Position numbers and translations under genes: made by a program | Assembly: GCF_007097265.1 (NCBI RefSeq) | Contig: NZ_VJZP01000016.1 | Coordinates: forward strand, 1,187 to 65,186 | From: Flavobacterium gawalongense | GTDB lineage: Bacteria > Bacteroidota > Bacteroidia > Flavobacteriales > Flavobacteriaceae | Direction of reading: 5' to 3' | Length of the DNA stretch: 64,000 nucleotides | Shown here: positions 46,115-54,976 of the stretch, piece by piece | Position numbering within the stretch: position 1 is the first letter of the stretch | How the letters are laid out: every line of letters starts with the position of its first letter | The notes under the pieces: generated by a model | Told to the model about the DNA's origin: nothing | The model's database searches: none | The model's input: the letters and a program-made list of their open reading frames with translations, nothing else

Positions 46115-47206
46115 ATGAAAAAATTAATTTTATCCTTTGTGTTCTTAACGACTTGTTTGTTGAGTTTTCCTGTGTTTTCTCAAATAGAAAACGAACCTGT
46201 AGCTTTAGGTTTGCCGGGTGACAACCTAAATCTGTATGCTGTATTGGACGTTTTTCAAAAATCAAAAACATTAGAGGAATTTGAAAGAGCGATTAATAGC
46301 AAAGATAGAAATATCAATAATCTGGATTTGAATAATGATAATTTTATAGATTACATTCGAGTAATTAGTTATAGAGATGGTGATTCTTATTCCATTGTGC
46401 TTCGTGTGGCGATAAATAGATTAGAAGATCAGGATGTTGCCGTTATAGAAGTCAATAAAAACCGATTTGGAAAGGTTGTTATTCAAATTATAGGAGACGA
46501 AGAATTGTATGGTAATGATTATATTGTGGAACCTTCCGCAGGAGATACTTTAACTCCAAATCCTGGCTATTTGGGCTATGAGAGGATGTATGCAGGTAAT
46601 TATTGGAATGGTGTTTTGTATGTTAATGATTGGACAATAATAATCAATTTATTTTCACCGTCATTTGTAATTTACATATCTCCATGGCGTTGGGATTATT
46701 ATCCGTCTTATTGGCGTCCGTGGTCGCCCATTTATTATTATAATTATTGGGGATATCATCGCCATTATTATAGAAATTATTACTATCGTAGAGTGGGATA
46801 TGTAAGATATCCGCTTGCTTATTCTTATTATTATTCCAGAAGGACCAGTTCTCCAATAGTAAGAAGAAACAGGGTAAATGATACGTATAGAGGAACCTAT
46901 CAAGGAAGGAATTTTAGAAGACCAGAAGGAACGGTTCTTCCAAGAACACGTCAGGCAATTCCCCGAACACGTTCGGGAAATCCTCCGGCTACTCGTCAAG
47001 AATTTCCAGAGACCCGCACAAGAACTCGCCAAGCATTACCGGAAACTCGTTCAGTACGGCCTAATGAACCAACAAGACGCCAACCTATAGAAGGAACACG
47101 TCAAAGAACTCCTTCGACAACTCGTTCAGTTCAGCCTAATGCACCAATGAATCGTCAGTCTGCACCCAGAACGAATAATCCAAGTCGTACTAGAGACAGA
47201 AATTAA
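46115..47206 (+). CDS. Exported protein with Tyr-rich centre and Arg-rich tail
   Basis: A 363-residue protein, not assigned to a named family. The signal peptide ends near FPVFSQ (residue 23). Residues ~25-160 form a globular beta-rich domain (DNLNLYAVLDVFQKSKTLEE ... VVIQIIGDEELYG). Residues ~180-250 are strikingly Tyr/Trp-rich (stretches such as YYYNYWGYHRHYYRNYYYRR). The last ~110 residues are low-complexity Arg/Pro/Thr repeats (TRQALPETRS, TRQRTPSTTRS). The very basic, aromatic tail suggests binding to polyanions or the envelope. No T9SS tail. Confidence 0.8.
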   Translation: MKKLILSFVFLTTCLLSFPVFSQIENEPVALGLPGDNLNLYAVLDVFQKSKTLEEFERAINSKDRNINNLDLNNDNFIDYIRVISYRDGDSYSIVLRVAINRLEDQDVAVIEVNKNRFGKVVIQIIGDEELYGNDYIVEPSAGDTLTPNPGYLGYERMYAGNYWNGVLYVNDWTIIINLFSPSFVIYISPWRWDYYPSYWRPWSPIYYYNYWGYHRHYYRNYYYRRVGYVRYPLAYSYYYSRRTSSPIVRRNRVNDTYRGTYQGRNFRRPEGTVLPRTRQAIPRTRSGNPPATRQEFPETRTRTRQALPETRSVRPNEPTRRQPIEGTRQRTPSTTRSVQPNAPMNRQSAPRTNNPSRTRDRN

Positions 47207-47242
47207 TTTGAGCTATGAAATATAGTTTTGATTTTAAAACGA

Positions 47243-47280
47243 AAAAACGAGGCAGTGTTATTGACACTGCCTCGTTTTTT
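47243..47280. terminator. Strong bidirectional terminator between convergent genes
   Basis: AAAAAACGAGGCAGTGT and ACACTGCCTCGTTTTTT form a perfect stem of 17 pairs with a small loop. It serves both the rightward exported protein and the leftward GNAT gene, whose stop codon begins at its edge. Confidence 0.92.
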
Positions 47281-47582
47281 TATAGTCTGATTCCGGGAGG
47301 AAGTAACTCTTTGTAAATAGGATTTTTTTTGAAAAATACGACTATTTTAGGAAGGATAGGGACAACTTTAAATTTTCGTTCAATCGCAATTTCCATGATA
47401 TTTTTGAGGAAATTAGAAATGAATTCCTCGTCACTGAATGATTCAGGAACATTTATCTTTGTTAAAAATATTTTTTTCTCCTGAAACGAATATTCAACAG
47501 AAATTAATCCTTCTTTCACTTCAGTTTCAAATTGTCTAGCAAAAGTATTGTCTTTGATTTCCATAGTGATTGCTGTCTCCAT
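47280..47582 (-). CDS. GCN5-related N-acetyltransferase-like protein
   Basis: A 100-residue protein resembling the short Acetyltransf_CG (YjdJ-type) GNATs: ISVEYSFQEKKIFLTKINVP, then FLKNIMEIAIERKFKVVPILPKIVVFFKKNP. In active members a glycine-rich acetyl-CoA loop follows the VP; here it is SDEEF with no glycine, so catalysis is doubtful. It lies six bases downstream of the broken pirin gene and is probably co-transcribed with it. Confidence 0.75.
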   Translation of the reverse strand: METAITMEIKDNTFARQFETEVKEGLISVEYSFQEKKIFLTKINVPESFSDEEFISNFLKNIMEIAIERKFKVVPILPKIVVFFKKNPIYKELLPPGIRL

Positions 47583-47588
47583 AATAAT

Positions 47589-48311
47589 TTAACTGTTATT
47601 CATTGGTACTTCTACCAAAAGTATTTTTGATTTGGTCATAGTCTTGATTTCAAATTGATCGAAATCCGTTATTCCCATGGCATCTCTTGCCTTCAAAATT
47701 TGATTGTTAATTTCTATTTCGCCTTCAATCAAAAATAAATAAACTCCGTTTTGAGGAATGTTAACTTCGTATGTCGTAGTGGTGTTGCTATCAAAAATAC
47801 CTAAATAAAAAAAGGTTTTCTGGTAAACCCAAAGCGCATTTCCGTCATTACTGTCTTTTGGCGAAACAATATTTACAAAGGTATTGATTTGATTCTCAAT
47901 ATCAAATGATTTCTGTGCGTATCTTGGTGTAACCTCTTCTTTGTCAGGGAATACCCATAACTGTAATGTTTTTGCCTCGTCTTTCTGACTGGCATTCATT
48001 TCAGAATGTTCCACTCCGGTTCCGGCACTCATTACTTGCACTGCTCCAAAACGAATTACGCCTTCATTTCCCATACTATCCTTATGCTTTAATCCGCCTT
48101 CAAGTGGAATGGTGATGATTTCCATGTTGGCGTGCGGGTGAGTGCGAAAGCCTGTCCCTCCTGCAATGGTATCGTCATTTAAAACACGTAACATTCCAAA
48201 TTGCAGACGTTCCGGATTGTACTAATTTCCAAACGAAAAGGAGAAATTGGCGTTAAGCCAACCAAAATCTGCTTTGCCTCTTGTGTTCGATTCAAATTGT
48301 TGTGTAGTCAT
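47589..48311 (-). pseudogene. Pirin family protein interrupted by an in-frame TAG
   Basis: Reading from ATG 48311 gives MTTQQFESNTRGKADFGWLN then ANFSFSFGN, a TAG stop at 48224-48222 (codon 30), and YNPERLQFGMLRVLND in the same frame. Without the stop the protein would be 240 residues, the normal pirin length. The cupin metal site survives (HPHANMEIIT, VEHSEMN). Translation could restart at ATG 48194 (201 residues), but this loses the first strands of the N-terminal cupin. Pirins are Fe/Ni-binding cupins, some with quercetinase activity. The state is either a recent nonsense mutation, a readthrough site or a sequencing error. Confidence 0.85.
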
Positions 48312-48423
48312 AAATTATTGATAATATAGAGTGGTAATTCTGGGAGTTTCCGATAAAAAAATTATTTTTATACAAAATTCGCTATAAAAAGCGGAATGTT
48401 GTTGTAAAATCATTAAAACAATT

Positions 48424-49107
48424 ATGAGTAAAATCCCTGTTTATCTAATGCCAGGATTAGCGGCAAGTACTGCAATTTTTGAACGGATTGCACTGCCGTC
48501 AGCTACTTTTGAAACCCATTTATTAGAGTGGGAGATTCCGCTGGATAATGAATCTTTAATGGATTATGCAAAGCGAATTGCGGAGAAAATTAAACATAAG
48601 AATCCCGTTTTGATCGGGGTTTCCTTTGGTGGTATTTTGGTTCAGGAAATGGCAAAATATATAGATGCCCGGAAAGTAATTATCATTTCAAGTGTGAAAA
48701 GTAATTTGGAATTTCCCCGCAGATTAAAAATCGCTAAAACCACTAAAGCATACAAACTAATTCCGGTGAATCTGATTTTAAATATGGAAAGTCTGGCTAA
48801 ATTTTCTTTTGGAGAAAAAGTAAATCAAAGACTAAAATTGTATGAAAAGTTTCTTTCCGTTCGGGATATTCGCTATTTGAATTGGGCAGTAGAGCAAGTT
48901 GTTCTTTGGGAAAGAACGGTTGTTGATGAAGACGTTATTCATATTCATGGAGATATGGATGATGTTTTTCCTATAAAAAACATTAAAAATTGTGTCGTTG
49001 TAAAAGGAGGGACGCACATTATGATTTTGAATAAATACAAGTGGTTGAATGAAAATTTACCTTCCATTATATTGGAGACAAAAAAGGAAGTAAACGTGTT
49101 TTTGTAA
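48424..49107 (+). CDS. Alpha/beta hydrolase
   Basis: A 227-residue alpha/beta-hydrolase-fold protein. The nucleophile elbow GVSFGG carries Ser67. IHGDMDDVFP supplies the acid and VVKGGTHIMI the His. VYLMPGLAASTAIFERI at the N-terminus holds the oxyanion strand. The cap is very short. The substrate is unknown. The next gene, a lytic transglycosylase, starts 29 bases after its stop, and the two likely form an operon. Confidence 0.88.
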   Translation: MSKIPVYLMPGLAASTAIFERIALPSATFETHLLEWEIPLDNESLMDYAKRIAEKIKHKNPVLIGVSFGGILVQEMAKYIDARKVIIISSVKSNLEFPRRLKIAKTTKAYKLIPVNLILNMESLAKFSFGEKVNQRLKLYEKFLSVRDIRYLNWAVEQVVLWERTVVDEDVIHIHGDMDDVFPIKNIKNCVVVKGGTHIMILNKYKWLNENLPSIILETKKEVNVFL

Positions 49108-49136
49108 GGGAACGAAAGACTTAAAAAAAGAAAAAT

Positions 49137-50030
49137 ATGAAATTGATAAATAAGTTTACGCTACTCTTTACCGTAGTTTTTGCGAGTGGAATATTTATTT
49201 TTGCAGCTGTAAATCCCGACGAAGAAAAAGACTTAAAAAGAGAATCAGTGTCGATTTTTCCTGTAAAACTGGATTTTGCAGGCGAAGAAACGCCATTGAA
49301 AATATCGGATGTTAAAGAACGTTTGGACAGGGAATTATTAGTAAATGTAAATCTGCATGCGTCCACTATTTTGGCCATTAAAAGAGCGAATCGTGCTTTT
49401 CCTGTAATTGAACCTATTTTAAAAAAGAACGGTATTCCGGATGATTTTAAATATCTGGCGGTTATAGAAAGTGGATTGGTGAATGTGGTTTCGCCGGCAG
49501 GAGCCAGAGGAATTTGGCAATTCATGCCCGATACTGCAAAAGAGCGTGGAATGGAAGTCAATGAAAATGTGGATCAGCGTTATGATTTAGAAAAATCAAC
49601 GGAAGCGGCTTGCAGTTATTTTTTGAGTGCCAAAGGGAAATTTGGAAGCTGGACCTTGGCGGCAGCCTCTTATAACGGTGGGATGACGGGTGTGAATAAG
49701 CAAATTGATATTCAAAAAGTGTCTAATTATTACGATTTGTTGCTGACGGAAGAAACGTCTCGCTATGTTTTCAGGATTTTAGCGTTGAAGGAGATCATGA
49801 AGAATCCTGTAAAATATGGGTTTACCATTGCTCCTGAAGATTTATACGGAATCTTGCCGACCAAGAAAATTGAAATTGACAGTTCGATTACTGATTTGGC
49901 CGGTTTTGCAAAAAGTCAGGGGATTAACTATAAGATTTTGAAAATACACAATCCTTGGCTAAGGGAAACAAAATTAATAAATGATACCGGTAAAAAATAC
50001 CAAATCGAAATTCCTTTGAAGGGATATTAA
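49137..50030 (+). CDS. Lytic murein transglycosylase (MltD-like SLT domain)
   Basis: A 297-residue exported SLT-domain protein. The N-terminal hydrophobic segment (LLFTVVFASGIFIFAAV) is a signal or anchor. The catalytic glutamate is Glu111 in KYLAVIESGL, followed by SPAGARGIWQFMPDTAKERG and AAASYNGGM, the complete SLT signature. The C-terminal ~60 residues (FAKSQGINYKILKIHNPWL) resemble a single divergent LysM-like segment. It cleaves peptidoglycan glycan strands in the periplasm. Operon partner of the upstream alpha/beta hydrolase. Confidence 0.92.
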   Translation: MKLINKFTLLFTVVFASGIFIFAAVNPDEEKDLKRESVSIFPVKLDFAGEETPLKISDVKERLDRELLVNVNLHASTILAIKRANRAFPVIEPILKKNGIPDDFKYLAVIESGLVNVVSPAGARGIWQFMPDTAKERGMEVNENVDQRYDLEKSTEAACSYFLSAKGKFGSWTLAAASYNGGMTGVNKQIDIQKVSNYYDLLLTEETSRYVFRILALKEIMKNPVKYGFTIAPEDLYGILPTKKIEIDSSITDLAGFAKSQGINYKILKIHNPWLRETKLINDTGKKYQIEIPLKGY

Positions 50031-50183
50031 CTGATTTTTTTGGACCAGATAAGGCATTTAAGAAAATATAACCCACGTAAAAACTAAGATAAGCAAATGC
50101 TTAAATGAACTTTTATTTCTTATATGGTTGATAAAAAAAATGTGAAGCAGCTTTGTCCTTCTAAAAAAAATACGATATAAGCC

Positions 50184-50220
50184 AAAAAAAGGGTCAAATG
50201 TGTATCATTTGACCCTTTTT
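50184..50220 (-). terminator. Bidirectional terminator
   Basis: GGGTCAAATG/CATTTGACCC is a perfect 10-bp stem with a TGTAT loop and A7/T5 flanks, between the transglycosylase and the leftward TPR gene. Confidence 0.88.
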
Positions 50221-50236
50221 CAATAGTTGTAATACA

Positions 50237-50752
50237 TTATATTTTCTTCATTTGATCTTTCATCATCGTAATCTGATCTTTCAGCATATTCTGTTTGTCT
50301 AATTTTTTAGCTTCATTCAATAGGGAAGTAGCTTCTAATTTTCGGCGACGGGTCATGGCAACTCCGGCTAAATTTAATTTGGCTACAGCCAAGTCCATAT
50401 CCATTGATAATCCTAACTCAATGGCTTTCTTGAAATATTTCTCTGCTTGATTGATATTCGTTTGCGAAAGCATGATTCCGTGTAAGTAATTGAAATATCC
50501 CTGTTGTTTTCTTACTAAAGCAGTTTCTGGGTTTTTGATGTAAGCCAACCATTTTTTAGCCCCTTCAAAATCCTGTTTTCTTAGTTTTAAGAAGGCAAGT
50601 AAGATGAATTCGTTTTTGAAGTAAAGAAAAATAGGAATTGCACTCAATAAAATAAGGAATATTCCGTTACCGATATTTCCTTCTGTAAATTGCCAAATGC
50701 CAGTAGCTATAATAAGTCCGGCGATAATAAGTTTAATATTTCTGTGAAACAT
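50237..50752 (-). CDS. Membrane-anchored TPR protein
   Basis: A 171-residue protein. Two hydrophobic helices at ~6-24 and ~28-48 make an N-terminal membrane hairpin. Residues ~55-165 contain helical pairs with TPR spacing (DFEGAKKWLAYIKNPETALV, NQAEKYFKKAIELGL, MAVAK-like third pair). Such proteins scaffold other proteins, and no partner is evident. CAAATATA at 50774-50781 gives TATATTTG on the coding strand, a likely -7 box. Confidence 0.8.
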   Translation of the reverse strand: MFHRNIKLIIAGLIIATGIWQFTEGNIGNGIFLILLSAIPIFLYFKNEFILLAFLKLRKQDFEGAKKWLAYIKNPETALVRKQQGYFNYLHGIMLSQTNINQAEKYFKKAIELGLSMDMDLAVAKLNLAGVAMTRRRKLEATSLLNEAKKLDKQNMLKDQITMMKDQMKKI

Positions 50753-50815
50753 AGTGTGTTTATTTTAAGATCACAAATATAGTAAAAGGAATTGAAAATA
50801 TTTTTACAAAACTGC

Positions 50816-50845
50816 TTGTGAGAAAAAAAAGTCTTTGTATATTTG
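50816..50845 (+). promoter_or_regulatory. Bacteroidetes-type promoter of rpmH
   Basis: TTG (50816-50818), 19 bases, TATATTTG (50838-50845), an exact consensus match 72 bases before the rpmH start. Confidence 0.82.
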
Positions 50846-50917
50846 CACTCGGTTTTAGAATAACAGTTATTCGAAATTAGGAAGACATATAAATAAGATT
50901 TTTAAAGATACAAAGCA

Positions 50918-51079
50918 ATGAGCAAAAGAACGTTTCAACCATCGAAAAGAAAAAGAAGAAATAAGCACGGATTTATGGACAGAATGGCTTCTGCTAATGG
51001 AAGAAAAGTTCTAGCGCGTAGAAGAGCTAAAGGAAGACATAAATTGACTGTTTCTTGTGAACCAAGACATAAAAAATAA
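50918..51079 (+). CDS. rpmH: 50S ribosomal protein L34
   Basis: A 53-residue very basic ribosomal protein: [20 protein letters not shown], then [20 protein letters not shown] and a C-terminal [13 protein letters not shown]. Family signature and length are complete. It is read from the consensus promoter at 50816 and ends before a terminator. The usual rnpA partner does not follow. Confidence 0.97.
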   Translation: MSKRTFQPSKRKRRNKHGFMDRMASANGRKVLARRRAKGRHKLTVSCEPRHKK

Positions 51080-51100
51080 TGTTTTTATAAACATATATAA

Positions 51101-51124
51101 GGCGTTACTTTTTTTAGTATCGCC
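51101..51124 (+). terminator. Terminator of rpmH
   Basis: GGCG..ACT pairs with AGT..CGCC around a T6 loop, followed by T7. Confidence 0.75.
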
Positions 51125-51244
51125 TTTTTTTATACCTTATCGTTAAAATAAGATTAAAAGTTTAATGTTTAAAGGTTTAATGTTGCGCAACTGACCTTAA
51201 ACCTTAAACTTTAAACAAAAAAAACTAACTACAATTATAATACA

Positions 51245-54097
51245 ATGCCAAAAGATACATCCATAAAATCAGTTTTAATAATAGGTTCAGGCCCAATTGT
51301 TATTGGTCAAGCATGCGAATTTGATTATGCAGGATCACAATCTGCACGTTCTATTCGTGAAGAAGGAATTGAAGTGATTCTAATCAACTCGAATCCGGCC
51401 ACTATTATGACCGACCCAACTATGGCCGATCACGTTTACTTGAAACCATTAACGACCAAATCAATTATTGAAATCCTTAAAGCACATCCTCAAATCGATG
51501 CCGTTTTGCCTACTATGGGTGGACAAACCGCTTTGAACTTGTGTCTGGAAGCAGATGAAAAAGGAATTTGGGCAGATTTTGGAGTAAAATTAATCGGGGT
51601 TGATGTCAATGCCATTAATATTACCGAAGACAGAGAACAGTTCAAACAACTTCTTAAAAAAATTGGGGTGCCTTCTGCACCTGCAGAAATATGTACTTCA
51701 TATCTTAGGGGAAAAGAGATTGCCCAGGAATTTGGTTTTCCGTTAGTAATCCGTCCTTCGTTTACACTTGGAGGAACCGGAGCTGCTATTGTCTATAAAA
51801 AAGAAGATTTTGATGAGCTTTTAACCAGAGGATTAGAAGCATCACCAATTCACGAAGTTTTAATTGATAAAGCTTTAATGGGTTGGAAAGAATACGAATT
51901 GGAACTTTTGAGAGATAAAAACGACAATGTTGTGATTATCTGTTCTATCGAAAATATGGATCCAATGGGAATTCATACCGGAGATTCCATTACTGTTGCA
52001 CCAGCAATGACATTATCTGACACGACTTTCCAAAAAATGCGTGATATGGCAATCTTGATGATGCGAAGCATCGGAAACTTTGCCGGAGGCTGTAACGTGC
52101 AGTTTGCCGTTTCGCCTGACGATAAAGAAGATATCGTTGCGATTGAAATCAATCCTCGTGTATCTCGTTCATCTGCTTTGGCATCAAAAGCAACGGGGTA
52201 TCCTATTGCAAAAATTGCTTCCAAACTGGCTTTGGGATACAATTTAGACGAATTGCAAAATCAAATTACCAAATCAACTTCGGCTTTATTCGAACCAACT
52301 TTGGATTATGTGATCGTGAAAATACCTCGTTGGAACTTTGATAAATTCGAAGGAGCTGACAGAACGTTAGGGCTTCAAATGAAATCCGTTGGAGAAGTAA
52401 TGGGAATTGGACGTTCGTTCCAAGAAGCATTGCACAAAGCGACTCAATCATTGGAAATCAAAAGAAATGGTTTAGGTGCTGACGGAAAAGGATATAAAAA
52501 CTACGAACAAATTATCGAGAAACTGACTTTTGCGAGTTGGGATCGTGTTTTTGTGATTTATGATGCTATCGCGATGGGAATTCCATTGAGCCGCATTCAT
52601 GAAATCACTAAAATCGATATGTGGTTCTTGAAACAATACGAAGAACTTTATACGTTAGAAAAAGAAATTTCTAACTATAAAGTAGAATCTTTGCCAAGAG
52701 AATTGTTATTGGAAGCGAAACAAAAAGGTTTTGCCGACAGACAAATCGCACACATGATGGGTTGTTTAGAAAGTCAAGTACATGCTTTGCGTACTACAAT
52801 GAACATCAACCGTGTATTCAAACTGGTTGACACTTGTGCTGCGGAATTCAAGGCAAAAACGCCTTACTATTACTCGACTTTTGAAGCTGAAATAGAAAAA
52901 GCAAACGGAGAACGTTACGTTGACAACGAAAGTATTGTTACGGATAAAAAGAAAATAATTGTTCTTGGGTCAGGCCCAAATAGAATTGGACAAGGAATCG
53001 AATTTGATTATTCTTGCGTTCACGGGGTGCTTGCCGCCAAAGAATGTGGTTATGAAACGATTATGATCAACTGTAATCCAGAAACGGTTTCGACTGATTT
53101 TGATACAGCCGATAAATTGTATTTCGAACCAGTTTTCTGGGAACATATCTACGATATTATTCAACATGAAAAACCAGAAGGTGTTATCGTACAATTAGGT
53201 GGACAGACTGCCTTGAAATTGGCCGAAAAACTGTCTAAATACGGAATAAAAATCTTGGGAACTAGTTTTGATGCTTTGGATTTAGCCGAAGACAGAGGGC
53301 GTTTCTCTGAACTTTTAACGGAATTAAAAATTCCTTTCCCTCAGTTTGGAATTGCAGAAACAGCGGACGAAGCTTCTGCTTTGGCTGATACTTTAGATTT
53401 TCCATTATTGATTCGTCCTTCTTATGTGTTGGGTGGTCAGGGAATGAAAATTGTAATCAACAAACAAGAATTAGAAGAGCACGTAATCAATTTGTTGAAA
53501 ACGATTCCAGGAAATAAATTGCTTTTAGACCATTATTTGGATGGTGCAATTGAAGCCGAAGCCGATGCGATTTGCGATGGGGAGAATGTGTACATCATAG
53601 GAATTATGGAGCATATCGAACCTTGCGGAGTACACTCTGGAGATAGTAACGCCACTTTGCCACCATTTAACTTAGGCGAATTTGTAATGCAACAAATAAA
53701 AGACCATACCAAAAATATTGCGTTGGCTTTGAGAACGGTTGGTTTAATCAACATACAGTTTGCTATCAAAGATGATATCGTTTACATCATTGAAGCAAAT
53801 CCTAGAGCGTCTCGTACGGTTCCATTTATTGCGAAAGCTTACGGAGAACCTTATGTGAACTATGCTACTAAAGTAATGTTGGGTCATAATAAAGTAACCG
53901 ACTTTACTTTCAACCCGCAATTAAAAGGATTTGCCATCAAGCAACCGGTTTTCTCTTTCAGCAAGTTTCATAATGTAAACAAAGCATTAGGACCAGAGAT
54001 GAAATCAACTGGAGAAAGCATCTTGTTTATTGATGACTTGAAAGACGATCAATTCTACGAATTATACTCTAGAAGAAAAATGTATTTGAGCAAATAA
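51245..54097 (+). CDS. carB: Carbamoyl-phosphate synthase large subunit (short form)
   Basis: A 950-residue synthase for carbamoyl phosphate from glutamine-derived ammonia, bicarbonate and two ATP (pyrimidines and arginine). Both ATP-grasp halves are complete: SVLIIGSGPIVIGQACEFDY and LGGTGAAIVYKKEDF in the first, IIVLGSGPNRIGQGIEFDYS and LGGQGMKIVINKQEL in the second. The protein ends just after the second ATP-grasp (ELYSRRKMYLSK). It lacks the ~120-residue MGS-like allosteric domain of the ~1,070-residue enterobacterial enzyme; I believe this short form is usual in flavobacteria. The carA partner is not in the window. Its last 83 bases are repeated 962 bp downstream. Confidence 0.95.
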   Translation: MPKDTSIKSVLIIGSGPIVIGQACEFDYAGSQSARSIREEGIEVILINSNPATIMTDPTMADHVYLKPLTTKSIIEILKAHPQIDAVLPTMGGQTALNLCLEADEKGIWADFGVKLIGVDVNAINITEDREQFKQLLKKIGVPSAPAEICTSYLRGKEIAQEFGFPLVIRPSFTLGGTGAAIVYKKEDFDELLTRGLEASPIHEVLIDKALMGWKEYELELLRDKNDNVVIICSIENMDPMGIHTGDSITVAPAMTLSDTTFQKMRDMAILMMRSIGNFAGGCNVQFAVSPDDKEDIVAIEINPRVSRSSALASKATGYPIAKIASKLALGYNLDELQNQITKSTSALFEPTLDYVIVKIPRWNFDKFEGADRTLGLQMKSVGEVMGIGRSFQEALHKATQSLEIKRNGLGADGKGYKNYEQIIEKLTFASWDRVFVIYDAIAMGIPLSRIHEITKIDMWFLKQYEELYTLEKEISNYKVESLPRELLLEAKQKGFADRQIAHMMGCLESQVHALRTTMNINRVFKLVDTCAAEFKAKTPYYYSTFEAEIEKANGERYVDNESIVTDKKKIIVLGSGPNRIGQGIEFDYSCVHGVLAAKECGYETIMINCNPETVSTDFDTADKLYFEPVFWEHIYDIIQHEKPEGVIVQLGGQTALKLAEKLSKYGIKILGTSFDALDLAEDRGRFSELLTELKIPFPQFGIAETADEASALADTLDFPLLIRPSYVLGGQGMKIVINKQELEEHVINLLKTIPGNKLLLDHYLDGAIEAEADAICDGENVYIIGIMEHIEPCGVHSGDSNATLPPFNLGEFVMQQIKDHTKNIALALRTVGLINIQFAIKDDIVYIIEANPRASRTVPFIAKAYGEPYVNYATKVMLGHNKVTDFTFNPQLKGFAIKQPVFSFSKFHNVNKALGPEMKSTGESILFIDDLKDDQFYELYSRRKMYLSK

Positions 54098-54148
54098 GCT
54101 TGAGTTTAGATATTGAAAAAGCCCCGATTGGGGCTTTTTTTATGAAAT
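54015..54148 (+). repeat. 134-bp direct repeat, copy 1 (carB 3' end and terminator)
   Basis: This covers the last 28 codons of carB and the terminator. It matches 54977-55110 at a constant offset of 962 bases with four mismatches (54071, 54109, 54127 and 54145) and no gap. Confidence 0.95.
54121..54134 (+). terminator. Terminator of carB
   Basis: GCCCC/GGGGC with a GATT loop, preceded by A5 and followed by T7. The same hairpin recurs at 55083-55096 and 56750-56763. Confidence 0.88.
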
Positions 54149-54205
54149 ACTGCTGTGGATTTGCAAAAAAAATCCTCGCACCAAACTGAAGATACAAGTG
54201 TGTAA

Positions 54206-54853
54206 TTAATAATTTATAGAAGAAGTAAGAGTTTCAAATTTTTGAGGATTTAAAGATATACTCCCAGACGTTATTGTGTCAGTAGGAAGAGAGCATGTAC
54301 CACTCCAGCCATTGCAGATTTGTCCTGTTTTGTATACTATCCAGTTAATTTTATTCATTTCATTGCCAAATAGTCTGAAATCTACAATTGTATCTTTGTA
54401 AGGTTTTAAAATTTGGATACTTTCAATACCTAATTCACTAGTGGTTTTTAATACAAAAATGCTCGTAGTGGGATAGGTTGTGTTTGTTTTAAGAGCAATT
54501 TTTGCCCAAGCTTCCGGTTCCATCGCTATTTCTTCCATCTTTCTGTTCACATTCCAGTATTGCGGTTTTCTTAAAATAAATCCTTCGTCAGCTTTTAAAT
54601 ATTCTTCTTCAGTCATTTTATATTCACCCTTTGCATCAGTTATATGTGTTGATAATAACCTTTTTTGGCATCCAAACTCATTGTCATATTTACAATAGTA
54701 TAAACTGATTTCTACTCCTTGTAAAGGCAAATTGGTTTTATGTTCTTTTACTTTTATTATATAAGAATTGGTTTCTTCCTGATTTTCTGATGATGAGCAA
54801 GAAACCAGTAAAGTAAAAAGGCAAATTAATAGATATAAAGATTGTTTTTTCAT
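54206..54853 (-). CDS. Lipoprotein of unknown function between carB repeats
   Basis: A 215-residue predicted lipoprotein. The lipobox is LLVSC (Cys19), followed by a Ser/Glu-rich linker. Residues ~30-100 look like a carboxypeptidase-regulatory/Ig-like domain (YIIKVKEHKTNLPLQGVEIS ... THITDAKGEYKMTEEEY). The rest has no recognised domain; cysteines in ICNGWSGTCSLP may form a disulfide. It lies opposite to carB and is bracketed by the two 134-bp copies of the carB 3' end, so it looks like inserted cargo. Confidence 0.82.
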   Translation of the reverse strand: MKKQSLYLLICLFTLLVSCSSSENQEETNSYIIKVKEHKTNLPLQGVEISLYYCKYDNEFGCQKRLLSTHITDAKGEYKMTEEEYLKADEGFILRKPQYWNVNRKMEEIAMEPEAWAKIALKTNTTYPTTSIFVLKTTSELGIESIQILKPYKDTIVDFRLFGNEMNKINWIVYKTGQICNGWSGTCSLPTDTITSGSISLNPQKFETLTSSINY

Positions 54854-54976
54854 AGCAAAATTTTTAGGATTGTGCTAAATGAGCTATCAAACGATTATCA
54901 AATTTACGAAATTATAATTGGAATTTTTAATTTAGTATGCTTAATATCAATTGTTTGTATTAGAAATAAGTAAAGG

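Noticed and set aside
46600..47100. Minus- and alternate-frame ORFs over the Tyr/Arg-rich protein
   Set aside because: They are shadows of the biased TAT/CGT codon repeats in the exported protein's own frame.
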